Shown here: positions 8,199 to 16,287 of the stretch, piece after piece
Layout: each line of letters begins with the position of its first letter
How positions within the stretch are numbered: the stretch's first letter is position 1
Assembly: GCA_963708205.1 (NCBI GenBank)
Contig: OY970196.1
Coordinates: 248,001 to 312,000 of the forward strand
DNA length: 64,000 nucleotides
From: CAVYTF01 sp963708205
GTDB taxonomy: Bacteria; Bacteroidota; Bacteroidia; Chitinophagales; Chitinophagaceae
Direction: 5' to 3'
Program-made: the position numbers and the translations under genes
The notes under the pieces: model-generated
The model's database searches: none
The model's input: the letters and a program-made list of their open reading frames with translations, nothing else
What the model was told of the DNA's origin: nothing

Positions 8199-9197
8199 CT
8201 ATAAATAATTTATGCCAATGGCTTCGCGTACTAATTTCAATGTTGCTTCTGCACTTTGTTTGGCTTTTTCTTTTCCCTGCAAAATTATTTTTGATAAATA
8301 TTTTTGATTATTTTGAATGCTCAAAGCATTGTCACGTATAGGTTTGATGAAGGCAACCATATCTTCTGCCAATTGTTTTTTCAGTTCACCATAACGAATT
8401 GTACATTCTTTAAAATCGTTTTCAAATTTATTTACAATATCTTTTTCACTTACTAATTTCATCAGCGTAAAAATATTTTCAATATAGTCTGGCTTCGCTG
8501 CATTTTTTTCTCTCGGTCCATTATCGGTTTTTGCTCTCATTATTTTTTTACGAATCAAATCATCATCATCTGCAATAAATATAGTTGCCATTTCATTTTC
8601 ACTTTTACTCATTTTTCCTTTGCCATCAAGACTCATAATTTTTAATAAATTATTGCCATAATTAAATGGATAAGGTAAAGGAAAAATATTTCCATAACGA
8701 TAATTAAATCTCTCTGCAAAATTTCTTGCCATCTCTAAATGTTGCTCCTGGTCTTTACCAACAGGAACATTTACTGCGCGATGAATTAAAATATCAGCAG
8801 CCTGCAACACAGGATAAGTAAGTAATCCGGCGTTTACATTTTCAGGATGCTGGCGCACTTTATCTTTAAAAGTGGGCGTTTTTTCAAGCTCGCCTTTGTA
8901 AGCAAGCATGTTTAAATACAAGTATAATTCTGCAATCTGCGGCAAGTCGCTTTGCACATATAAAACTGTTTTATCCGTATCAATTCCGCAAGCGATCAAC
9001 TCTGCTAAAAGCCTGTGCACATTGGGCTTCAGGAGTTTTGTATCAGGATGTGTGGTAAGGCTGTGCCAATCAACAATGCAAATAAAGCAATTGTATTCGT
9101 CCTGCATTTTCACCCAATTTTTTACTGCTCCGAAATAATTTCCGAGATGCAAAAAACCTGTGGGACGAATGCCGCTTAAAACAATTTCTTTCGACAT
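8199..9197 (-). CDS. trpS: tryptophan-tRNA ligase
   Basis: Class Ic aminoacyl-tRNA synthetase, 332 residues, charging tRNA-Trp. The HIGH-like motif appears as TGFLHLGNYFGA near the N-terminus and the KMSKS loop as GKGKMSKSENEM. Between them lie the tryptophan-site signatures (YPVLQAADILIHRA and VPVGKDQEQHLEMARN). The start is placed at the ATG at 9197 (MSKEIVLSGIRPTG), since the seven extra residues upstream are not family-like. Length fits bacterial TrpRS of about 330. No T-box or trp leader was recognised upstream. It is transcribed divergently from a small lipoprotein gene. Confidence 0.96.
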   Translation of the reverse strand: MSKEIVLSGIRPTGFLHLGNYFGAVKNWVKMQDEYNCFICIVDWHSLTTHPDTKLLKPNVHRLLAELIACGIDTDKTVLYVQSDLPQIAELYLYLNMLAYKGELEKTPTFKDKVRQHPENVNAGLLTYPVLQAADILIHRAVNVPVGKDQEQHLEMARNFAERFNYRYGNIFPLPYPFNYGNNLLKIMSLDGKGKMSKSENEMATIFIADDDDLIRKKIMRAKTDNGPREKNAAKPDYIENIFTLMKLVSEKDIVNKFENDFKECTIRYGELKKQLAEDMVAFIKPIRDNALSIQNNQKYLSKIILQGKEKAKQSAEATLKLVREAIGINYL

Positions 9198-9256
9198 AAT
9201 CAGCGAAGATATTAACACACAAATTAAATATCATTTTCATTTATTTTATCGTGGCG

Positions 9257-9264
9257 TATTTTTG
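9257..9264 (+). promoter_or_regulatory. possible Bacteroidota -7 box for the lipoprotein gene
   Basis: TATTTTTG matches the Bacteroidota consensus TAnnTTTG and lies 34 bp before the ATG at 9299. No clear TTTG is present at the -33 spacing. In AT-rich DNA such a match is frequent by chance. Confidence 0.3.
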
Positions 9265-9298
9265 TTTTAAAAGAAAATTTGTAAAAAAATTTTTGTTA

Positions 9299-9739
9299 AT
9301 GAAAAAATATTCTTTCTTTTTCCTAATGCTATTTTTTGCAGGCTGCACTTCTGTTGGCGTGAACAATAAAACCACAGAACCCATTCCTGTAACTATTGTA
9401 AAAGGATCAATGGCAACGGACACTGCAACAATTACTTCACGATTTTTCAGAGCTGTTGGCGCAGGCGAAAATGATTATATAGTAAAACAATCCGGCGCGC
9501 CTGCAACAAGTGTTGAATATTTATTTGTTTCAGCAAAACCCTTTTCTGATGCGGCTTCGCACGAAATTGATTTGATATTAAAAGATGAAAACGGACAAAC
9601 ACTTTTTACAAGTTCATTGCCTTTTGTTGATGAAACTTTTTCTCAGCCAGTACAATTTTTTGTAAAACAAAATGAAACATTGGAACTGCAAAGCTCGACA
9701 GATCGCTTTACATTTTGGGCTTCCGGTACGAAACATTAA
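9299..9739 (+). CDS. small hypothetical lipoprotein
   Basis: Lipoprotein of 146 residues with a clear signal MKKYSFFFLMLFFAGC and lipidated Cys16. The ATG at 9299 is chosen because it begins this signal; the upstream in-frame extension is charged and not signal-like. The mature part reads as a beta-rich domain with no cysteine or known motif. It contains phrases such as SVEYLFVSAKPF and IDLILKDENGQTLFTSSLPF. No family was recognised. It converges with the SprT gene, and the two stop codons share the palindrome TTAA. Confidence 0.7.
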   Translation: MKKYSFFFLMLFFAGCTSVGVNNKTTEPIPVTIVKGSMATDTATITSRFFRAVGAGENDYIVKQSGAPATSVEYLFVSAKPFSDAASHEIDLILKDENGQTLFTSSLPFVDETFSQPVQFFVKQNETLELQSSTDRFTFWASGTKH

Positions 9740-10362
9740 TCTTCTATCACAGGTTTCACTTCATACACTGGGCTGAATAAATACAAAGCATTAGTTTTTA
9801 TTTCTGTACACCGAAATCGCTTGCGCAATTTTGCTCCTCTTTTAAAAATTCTTCCGTCAGGCGTTTTAAAAAGTGCATTCAACGGAATATTTTCTACTAA
9901 AAAAATCTTGTCTTTTCTTTCATCATAATTTTTTAAAATGCGCGTCAATCCTTCTTCTGCGCAACTGCTTGCCGCAGGATTTTTGAATGATTTTTTCAGC
10001 TCTTTTAAAATATCCTTTGGAAAAATATTTTTTGTTGCAAATACACTTAACAGGTTGCTGTAAATAGTCTTCCATTCTTTGCCGTGCGCATTTACTTTAT
10101 GTCCATATTTTTCAAACGTAAGTAAGTGAGCAATTTCGTGAATGAGTGTTATTAAGAAGGAATATTTATTGAGATTTCCATTGATAGTAATGCGGTGATT
10201 TTTATTTTGAAAAGCATTGCGATAATCGCCAAGTACGCTGCTGCGTTGCTTTTTAACGGTTAAGTGCACTTTGTATTCATGAAGATACTTTGCCACATCT
10301 TCAAAGGAATCATCGGGCAAAAATGCAGCAAGCGCATGCAATGGATGCTCAACTGCGGACAT
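9736..10362 (-). CDS. SprT-like zinc metalloprotease-domain protein
   Basis: Protein of 208 residues with a SprT-like domain. Zinc ligands and catalytic residue are visible as HEIAHL (His75, Glu76, His79) plus a third His at NAHG (His93), the usual spacing for SprT/Spartan-type domains. The cysteine zinc-ribbon seen in some SprT proteins is not obvious. The C-terminal third (GRIFKRGAKLRKRFRCTEI) resembles the region that follows in Bacteroidota SprT proteins. Eukaryotic relatives act on DNA-protein crosslinks, but the bacterial role is unsettled. Its start overlaps the end of the membrane protein gene upstream by 14 bp, indicating coupled translation. Confidence 0.85.
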   Translation of the reverse strand: MSAVEHPLHALAAFLPDDSFEDVAKYLHEYKVHLTVKKQRSSVLGDYRNAFQNKNHRITINGNLNKYSFLITLIHEIAHLLTFEKYGHKVNAHGKEWKTIYSNLLSVFATKNIFPKDILKELKKSFKNPAASSCAEEGLTRILKNYDERKDKIFLVENIPLNALFKTPDGRIFKRGAKLRKRFRCTEIKTNALYLFSPVYEVKPVIED

Positions 10363-10756
10363 TGGTTTGCCTGTTTAATTTCAGTGCATTGCGCACTTCT
10401 GCAACGGTATAAAAAACATATAAAAACATGGTGCAAATAATAGCATATAAACTTTTGTTTGCGCCTGCAAAATATAAGTACATACAAACAGCAGCAGCAA
10501 TAAAAAAAAGTTTGATAACAGTTGCTGCCATAACACTTCTAAAAAAAACATTTGGATTAGTATTGCTCATTGTTTTTTGATAGATGAAAAGATTAAAAAA
10601 AGTAAGCGCAAACAACAATGCATTTGACACAATTAAAACAAGATGATCAATTTTATGAGATTCTAAAAAATTTCCAAACACGATGCAGAAGCAATTTATA
10701 ATAATGAAAATAATAAACACCGGTAAAAAAATAGTACGGATTGATTCTTTAGTCAT
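10349..10756 (-). CDS. small four-helix membrane protein, AtpI-like by position
   Basis: Membrane protein of 135 residues with four hydrophobic helices at about 7-28, 38-58, 71-93 and 100-118. Sequence is not diagnostic. In Bacteroidota a protein of this kind commonly lies between atpZ and atpB, so it may be an AtpI-type accessory protein for F0 assembly or ion supply. Here atpZ is indeed directly upstream (1 bp between the genes), but the downstream gene is a SprT protease, and no F-ATPase subunit gene is nearby. The functional name therefore rests on position only. Confidence 0.6.
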   Translation of the reverse strand: MTKESIRTIFLPVFIIFIIINCFCIVFGNFLESHKIDHLVLIVSNALLFALTFFNLFIYQKTMSNTNPNVFFRSVMAATVIKLFFIAAAVCMYLYFAGANKSLYAIICTMFLYVFYTVAEVRNALKLNRQTNVRS

Positions 10757-10757
10757 T

Positions 10758-10976
10758 TTATTTTTTTGAAGTATCTTTTATAACCTTAACCATTAATAAA
10801 ATCAACACGATTAAAGGAAGCAACCATACGAAAACAGGAAAATGAAAATTTAACCATGCATCAAACTTGATGCCGGCAAACGTAGCAATACCAAGGCTTA
10901 CAAGCAATTGCATTGCATAGCCGCCATATTGCAATAATAAATTCTGGTTACTCTCTTTTTTATTTTCATCCATCAT
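10758..10976 (-). CDS. atpZ: AtpZ/AtpI-family protein
   Basis: Short membrane protein of 72 residues with two helices. It has the family pattern: a charged N-terminus, then YGGYAMQLLVSLGIATFAGI, then KFDAWLNFHFPVFVWLLPL and a second helix, then a basic C-terminus. AtpZ proteins are linked to F-type ATP synthase and proposed to handle magnesium or calcium or aid assembly. The start MMDENKK lies at 10976. It is tightly packed with the genes on both sides (10 bp and 1 bp gaps). Confidence 0.8.
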   Translation of the reverse strand: MMDENKKESNQNLLLQYGGYAMQLLVSLGIATFAGIKFDAWLNFHFPVFVWLLPLIVLILLMVKVIKDTSKK

Positions 10977-10986
10977 TCAAAAAAAA

Positions 10987-11382
10987 TTATTCATTATTTA
11001 TTTCAGCCTTTGGTATTTTAAGAGTTGTAGTATCGCGCTGTGCAGGCGTATTGCCCGACAATGTTTTTTGAAGATCATTTAAGTATTGATCTTTGTATTG
11101 AATTGATTGTTCAAGAGAATCAGTTCTTATTTTTAAAAGCTGCAATTCAGCGCTGCTCTGCGTATTGCTTAATCCGGGAATGTAATATTTAAGCGGCGTG
11201 TAAACAAACAAGGCAATCGTTAATCCAACCAAAACAACAAACACTGTGCACAAAGTAATATAAACAGTTAAACGCGACAATTTGAACGTAACAACTTCTT
11301 CATAAGTATCGTCGTTCATTATTACCATGCGGTAACGATTTCGCAGACGCCGGAGTGAAGAATTTATTTCAAGTTTTGCCAT
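10987..11382 (-). CDS. membrane coiled-coil protein resembling the N-terminus of M23 peptidases, peptidase domain absent
   Basis: Protein of 131 residues. The first 35 residues (LRRLRNRYRMVIMNDDTYEE, then FKLSRL) match what I remember as the cytoplasmic start of Bacteroidota M23 metallopeptidases. One membrane helix follows (about 38-61), then TPLKYYIPG, then a coiled coil of about 35 residues (LQLLKIRTDSLEQSIQYKDQ). It ends in a Thr/Pro tail where the peptidase domain would begin. No HxH or HxxxD zinc motif is present. It could be a natural scaffold or a product of domain loss. It starts the minus-strand run with atpZ and is divergent from the porW gene, which suits an envelope role. Confidence 0.75.
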   Translation of the reverse strand: MAKLEINSSLRRLRNRYRMVIMNDDTYEEVVTFKLSRLTVYITLCTVFVVLVGLTIALFVYTPLKYYIPGLSNTQSSAELQLLKIRTDSLEQSIQYKDQYLNDLQKTLSGNTPAQRDTTTLKIPKAEINNE

Positions 11383-11501
11383 GACCGATTTATCGCACTA
11401 AGGTAGCAACATTAAATTTTCCTATTAAACTTGCATAAAAATTATAACAACTAAAAATATTTTGATTGATATTGCAGTTATATAAGAAGATTTTTTTGCA
11501 A

Positions 11502-14474
11502 ATGAAGAATGTGTTGCTGAATATTTTAGCCTTGTTTTTTTGTTTTATCACAATCAATGCTGTTGCTCAGCCGGGATCGTCAATTGAACTAACCAAACCA
11601 AAACCTTACGAAAACAGAACGCTGCCTTCCGAAAAAACAGGCAATAAAAAATTTACTGCTATTCGTCATATATACCAGGATATGGTTACGCATTACAATT
11701 ATTATTTTAATGCGAACAATGAAATAAATATGATCATCAATAATGCGAAAGCATCTTTTCGTGATGATTACACGCAGCCATTAATTCCATTTTATAATTA
11801 CAGTCTTGATGTTACTGCAACGGATAAAACTGATATTGATTCCATTATTTATCGCTGTGCAGAAGGTGTGCTTTTGCATGATCTGAGAAATGATTGGGTC
11901 GATGATATGTATTATTTACTTGGGCGAGCTTATTTTCTGAGAAAGAATTTTGATTCTTCCAACCATTGTTTTCAATACATCAATTATGCTTTTGCGCCGA
12001 AAGATGAAGGATACGATATTCCGATAGGAAGCAATGCCAGCAACAATGATGGTGTGTTTTCCATTGCCACAAAAGAAAATCCTTCATTATTAAAAAAAAT
12101 AACCTCAAAGCCGCCCGCAAGAAATGATGCCATACTTGCTCTCTGCAGAAATTTTATTGAAACAAATAATTATAACCAGGCAGCAAGTCTTTTAGAGATC
12201 ATTCGCAACGACCCAAACTTTCCGCCACGGCTACTGCCAAGCCTGCACGAAACACTTGCTTATTGGTTTTACAAACAAAATATTTATGACAGCGCCGCAT
12301 TTTATTTAAGTAAATCTTTAAGCACTGCTGAAAATAAATTTGAGGTAAGCCGATGGGAATTTTTAGTTGGTCAAATGTATCAGCTTGCAAATGATACCAC
12401 TAAAGCAATTGCTTTTTATAATAAAAGTATCAACGAAACAACTGATCCGTTGATGGAAGTTTATGCAAGTTTGGATATAATAAAATTAAGCGGCGGCAAT
12501 AATGGAAACCTGGAACAGCAAAAGCTGGAGAAATTATTAAGCCTTGCAAAAAAAGATAAATACATTCAGTATCGCGATATTATTTATTACGCAGCAGCGC
12601 AGGTGGAACTGGATATGAAACAACAAAGTGCGGCAATAAAATTATTAAATAAAAGTATTGTGGCTGCAGCGCAGGATCCAAAGCAAAAAAGCATTTCATT
12701 TTTATTGTTGGCAGATATAAATTATGATAACAAGGCATACATTCCTGCGCATAACTTTTATGATAGTGTTGTAGTAAGCCAGATAACAAACGCAGATGAT
12801 AAAGCACGCGCGCAACTAAGGCAAAGTGCCTTGAAAATTATTGCAGCAAATCTTACAACGATACATTTAGAAGATAGTTTGCAGGCAATTGCAGCGATGT
12901 CTGAAGCGGAAAGAAATGCATTGCTTACAAAAATTGCAAAGCTGCAATTAAAACAACAAAATGCAAAAGCAAGTAATGAAGAAAATGTACCGAATGTAAA
13001 TCCTGCGGTTATTTCTTCGCCAAATAACACGGCACTTTTTGCGCCTTCACCGCAAGCCTCGCCTGATGCCAACGCCGCATCCTCATGGTATTTCAATAAT
13101 GCCGGACTCAAGAGTTCCGGCTACTCAAGTTTCAGGCAAACATGGGGCGATCGTCCGAATGTAGATAACTGGAACTTAAGTTCAGACCTTGCAAAACTTC
13201 CTGCCGACAAAAAAAATACTATACAGGCAGCTACCGATTCAAGTGCAATGCAAAAAACAATTTCGGCGACAGATACAAAGAAATCAGCATTTCAATTATT
13301 GCTCAATACTATTCCGCTTACGCCTGCGAAAATGCAAACATCCAATCACAACATTGAGCATGCATTATTCAGCAATGGAGAAACTTTTCAAAATCAACTG
13401 GAGAATTATGACGCTGCGCTTGATTCTTACAATGAAATCAACAGGCGTTTTGGTAAAAATGATTTCACGGAAAAAACTTTATTCAACCAATATTATTCTT
13501 ATACAAAAGAAGGAAATAAGGTTAGTGCAGATTCAAGCCTGAAAGCATTGGCTGCAAATTATCCTGACAGTAAATATTTGAAAAGCTTAAATGCGGGTGG
13601 TTTAGTTTCCACAACAAGCGATGCAAATCCGGCTACTGCCGAATACGATCATATTTATGATCTTTTTATCAGCGGCAATTTTGAAGAAGCCAAAGCTGAG
13701 AAAGCAAAAGCCGACAGTGTGTACGGAAAAACCTACTGGACGCCGCAACTGCTGTTCATCGAAGCAATTTATTATGTTTCAAAAAGAGAAGACAGCACAG
13801 CGATTAACCGGCTGCACAATCTTGCATCTCTTTATCCATCCTCGCCTTTGGCAGAGCGCGCAAACACGATGATCAGTGTTTTGAAACGAAGGAAGGAAAT
13901 AGAAACTTACCTTACCAATTTGCAAATTACGCGCAATGAAGATGAAGCCGGACCTGTGGTCACGCTTGATAATACCAAGGCTGCGCCCGAAGCAAAAGCG
14001 CCGCCAAAACAGGACACCACGGTTAAGAGAACTGTTGCGGTTATGCCCACCATAAAAAAAGATACAAGCACTGTTGTTGCAGCGCCAAAAACATTTGCGT
14101 TTAATGCGCTGGAGCCGCAATACGTGCTGATCGTGCTCGACAGCGTGGCGCCTGTTTACGCCAACGAAGCAGGCAATGCCTTCAACCGTTACAATCAGAT
14201 AAATTTTTACAACCAGAAAATAATTGTAAGTTCTGTTAAGTTAGATCCGCGTTACAATCTTGTGTTGCTCGGACCATTTGATAATGCGCTGCTCGCCACG
14301 CAATATGTTGATAAAACGAAGCCTAAAACAGCGGGAACTATTTTGCCATGGCTCAAAGCAGACAAGTTCAGTTACTCCATCATTAGCCAAAGCAATATGG
14401 ATCTGCTGAAAGACAATAAAGATATTGAAGGATATAAAAAACTGCTGCACCAGGCATTGCCGCAGGAGTTTTAG
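11502..14474 (+). CDS. porW: type IX secretion system protein PorW/SprE family
   Basis: Exported TPR-rich protein of 990 residues resembling PorW of Porphyromonas and SprE of Flavobacterium, needed for the T9SS machine. I use the ATG at 11502, which begins a signal peptide ending NAVAQP; no lipobox is seen, unlike the lipoprotein forms. An early motif (MVTHYNYYFNANNE) and TPR arrays at roughly 120-470 and 600-800 follow. Between them lies a family marker: an EDSLQAIAAMSEAERNALL stretch, then SSWYFNNAGLKSSG and FRQTWGDRPNVDNW. The C-terminus carries a small domain (QYVLIVLDSVAPVYANEAGN) as in the family. It is divergent from the atpZ run. T9SS cargo proteins occur elsewhere in the window. Confidence 0.82.
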   Translation: MKNVLLNILALFFCFITINAVAQPGSSIELTKPKPYENRTLPSEKTGNKKFTAIRHIYQDMVTHYNYYFNANNEINMIINNAKASFRDDYTQPLIPFYNYSLDVTATDKTDIDSIIYRCAEGVLLHDLRNDWVDDMYYLLGRAYFLRKNFDSSNHCFQYINYAFAPKDEGYDIPIGSNASNNDGVFSIATKENPSLLKKITSKPPARNDAILALCRNFIETNNYNQAASLLEIIRNDPNFPPRLLPSLHETLAYWFYKQNIYDSAAFYLSKSLSTAENKFEVSRWEFLVGQMYQLANDTTKAIAFYNKSINETTDPLMEVYASLDIIKLSGGNNGNLEQQKLEKLLSLAKKDKYIQYRDIIYYAAAQVELDMKQQSAAIKLLNKSIVAAAQDPKQKSISFLLLADINYDNKAYIPAHNFYDSVVVSQITNADDKARAQLRQSALKIIAANLTTIHLEDSLQAIAAMSEAERNALLTKIAKLQLKQQNAKASNEENVPNVNPAVISSPNNTALFAPSPQASPDANAASSWYFNNAGLKSSGYSSFRQTWGDRPNVDNWNLSSDLAKLPADKKNTIQAATDSSAMQKTISATDTKKSAFQLLLNTIPLTPAKMQTSNHNIEHALFSNGETFQNQLENYDAALDSYNEINRRFGKNDFTEKTLFNQYYSYTKEGNKVSADSSLKALAANYPDSKYLKSLNAGGLVSTTSDANPATAEYDHIYDLFISGNFEEAKAEKAKADSVYGKTYWTPQLLFIEAIYYVSKREDSTAINRLHNLASLYPSSPLAERANTMISVLKRRKEIETYLTNLQITRNEDEAGPVVTLDNTKAAPEAKAPPKQDTTVKRTVAVMPTIKKDTSTVVAAPKTFAFNALEPQYVLIVLDSVAPVYANEAGNAFNRYNQINFYNQKIIVSSVKLDPRYNLVLLGPFDNALLATQYVDKTKPKTAGTILPWLKADKFSYSIISQSNMDLLKDNKDIEGYKKLLHQALPQEF

Positions 14475-14477
14475 GAA

Positions 14478-14669
14478 TTATTCTTTCATAAACTTCTCCG
14501 TTGTTTCGCCCTCGCTTGTTTTTATGCTGATAAAATAATTTCCTTTTGCAAGTGCAGCAACATTGATGCTTTGGGTTGATGAACCTTGTGCGACATTTTT
14601 ATTTGTTGATAATAAAACTTTGCCCTGCATATTTTCTAAAACTAAAACTTTTCTTTTAAGAGTTGCCAT
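14478..14669 (-). pseudogene. remnant of a T9SS type A C-terminal sorting domain
   Basis: A frame of 63 residues that reads like the last three quarters of a T9SS sorting domain: VLVLENMQGKVLL, then INVAALAKGNYFISIKT, then a terminal EKFMKE. The usual YPNP-type beginning and any cargo domain are missing. A rho-independent terminator of the neighbouring gene sits immediately upstream, so this piece has no obvious promoter. It ends 3 bp from the convergent porW stop. The best reading is the decayed 3' end of a former secreted-protein gene. A tiny functional gene starting at ATG 14669 cannot be excluded. Confidence 0.6.
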
Positions 14670-14685
14670 TAAAAGAAAATAAAAA

Positions 14686-14721
14686 TTCCCGCTTCTGTCT
14701 CTGATGTACAAGCTGCGGGAA
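14686..14721 (-). terminator. intrinsic terminator of the 315-residue orphan gene
   Basis: On the minus strand TTCCCGC pairs with GCGGGAA, with two further A-T pairs after a 3-nt bulge, around a 15-nt loop. The run TTTTTATTTTCTTTT follows. It lies 26 bp past the stop of the gene at 14748. Confidence 0.75.
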
Positions 14722-14747
14722 CTAAATTTCCTATTCCTTTCTCTCTC

Positions 14748-15695
14748 CTACAACTCCACTTTATAATGCCCTTCTGTGGCGGCATCGTTGTTTATAACGT
14801 GCAGAAAAGTATTGGTACCATCCCCAAAATCTGCGGGTTTTACGGTTTGATTAGTGCCCGCAAGCTCTGTTATCACGGTATATTTTCCGGGAGCATCATC
14901 CTTAAATTTACTTAAATAAAAACCAAGCGCAGTGCCAGTGGCAGACAACTTTATTTCGTCTGTTGAGGCAAATGTGTGCTCCATAATATTTTCTGTTTCT
15001 AATGCTTTTACACCGCCGGTAAATACAAGCTGATCATGGTTGCGGATGGTCTCCAGGTCAAAGATCGGTTCAGCTTGCGTTGGGTCGTCTGCAAACTGCG
15101 TGATGCACGAGCCGAGCACACTGTACAAACCGGTCATAGCTGCGGTTACTGCATCTCTTACCTCATCGCTTTCGCTGCCGGTGTTGCCGATATTGCCCTG
15201 CTGCGCACTGCGCGCCGTAATAAGTTGTTTGTAAAAATCATTCACATCATCCATTGTTGTGGACAATGCCGGTGTGCCTGCAAGCGCTTTGGCAAGCTGC
15301 TGCACAGCATTCACACGCTGGTCTTTATCACCGGTCTGAAAAGGCTTATGCCCCTGCGGGAAAATAGAAATATAACCCGGCGTGCCTTTGGCATAAACGC
15401 CCATCACAGCGTAATCCCACGCGCCAATTTTGGAGGGACTAAGCAACGTTAGCAATTGATCGAATGTAAGGGTAGTGCCTTTTTGCGTGCCGCCCTGCGT
15501 TTTCCAGTTATTGTAGGCATCAACCAGCGCCTGGTGCAGCGGATCGTACATTTTGTACAGCGGCGCATAAAAAGGATCACCACTCCGCGCCTGCAATTGC
15601 GCATCGGTATAGGTGGAGATTTTGAGGGCTTTCTTGAAGCTGGCAGCTGCAGAAATAAAAGGATTTAGGAAATAAGACCATGTTTTGGAAGACAT
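14748..15695 (-). CDS. hypothetical protein, GC-richer than its surroundings
   Basis: Protein of 315 residues with no signal peptide and no recognised family. The N-terminal half is helical (NPFISAAASFKKALKISTYT, with many Ala, Gln and Tyr). The C-terminal 90 residues are strand-like, with phrases such as LSATGTALGFYLSKFKD and GKYTVITELAGTNQTV, and could be a small beta-sandwich. The gene is visibly richer in G and C than its neighbours, with many GCC, GGC and CTG codons, which may mean recent acquisition or strong expression. It has a strong terminator of its own and is followed by a T9SS remnant. The 42-bp repeat array lies upstream. Function not assigned. Confidence 0.75.
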   Translation of the reverse strand: MSSKTWSYFLNPFISAAASFKKALKISTYTDAQLQARSGDPFYAPLYKMYDPLHQALVDAYNNWKTQGGTQKGTTLTFDQLLTLLSPSKIGAWDYAVMGVYAKGTPGYISIFPQGHKPFQTGDKDQRVNAVQQLAKALAGTPALSTTMDDVNDFYKQLITARSAQQGNIGNTGSESDEVRDAVTAAMTGLYSVLGSCITQFADDPTQAEPIFDLETIRNHDQLVFTGGVKALETENIMEHTFASTDEIKLSATGTALGFYLSKFKDDAPGKYTVITELAGTNQTVKPADFGDGTNTFLHVINNDAATEGHYKVEL

Positions 15696-15785
15696 AGATA
15701 AAAATTTGGTTTTAGAATATTGGTTTACAGAATAAAGATAAAAATATTTTCTGAAAAAAAGATTTCCATTAAAAAAAATTCATTT

Positions 15786-16285
15786 TATGTCCTGTCTACC
15801 TAAACAGTCAGGCAAATGACAATTTTTTATGTCCTGTCTATCTGCACAGAAGGCGAATAGAGTCTTTTTATATCCTGTCTGCGTGGAGAGGCGAGCAAAT
15901 AGAGTCTTTTTATATCCTGTCTGTGTGGACAGGCAAGCGAATAGAGTCTTTTTATCAACGTAGCCGCAACTTCGCGAAGCAAATAGAAATTTTTTACGCA
16001 CGTAGCCGCAACTATGCGAAGCGAATGAGGTCTTTTTATGAATGTAGCCGCAACTACGCGAAGCGAAGGAAGTCTTTTTATGAACATAGCCGCAACTACG
16101 CGAAGGGAATGAAGTCTTTTTATGAACGTAGCCGCAACTTCGCGAAGCGAATGAGCTCTTTTTATGAACGTAGCCGCAACTTCGCGAAGCAAATAGAAAT
16201 TTTTTACGCACGTAGCCGCAACTTCGCGAAGCAAATAGAGATTTTTTATGCGCGTAGAGCTACTACTAATAGAAATTTGCAATAA
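15786..16285. repeat. tandem array of 42-bp palindrome-bearing repeats (11 units plus a degenerate tail)
   Basis: The 592-bp gap between two minus-strand genes is mostly this array. Units recur at 15791, 15833, 15874, 15916, 15958 and then every 42 bp to 16210, with one 41-bp step. All share a 3' half close to GCGAATAGAGTCTTTTTAT. The 5' half comes in two kinds. The first four units carry a hairpin such as CCTGTCTGTGTGGACAGG. The next seven carry GTAGCCGCAA followed by the palindrome CTTCGCGAAG or a one- or two-base variant. The tail at 16254 has GTAGAGCTAC instead. The register is kept across the junction. Because 42 is a multiple of three, several frames stay open on both strands, but I do not regard these as genes. 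Confidence 0.9.
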
Positions 16286-16287
16286 TA

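Noticed and set aside
14694..14711. Resemblance of the TTGTACATCAGAGACAG stretch to a transposase-adapter sequence used in sequencing
   Set aside because: It matches only about 13 of 17 bases and lies within a plausible terminator loop, so contamination is not needed to explain it.
15780..16285. Repetitive open frames on both strands across the 42-bp array (about 120-150 residues each)
   Set aside because: The unit length is a multiple of three, so frames without stops stay open automatically. Several frames are open at once on both strands and none has a distinct start or context.
15786..16285. CRISPR array
   Set aside because: The whole 42-bp unit repeats, so there are no unique spacers between constant repeats, and no cas gene is present.
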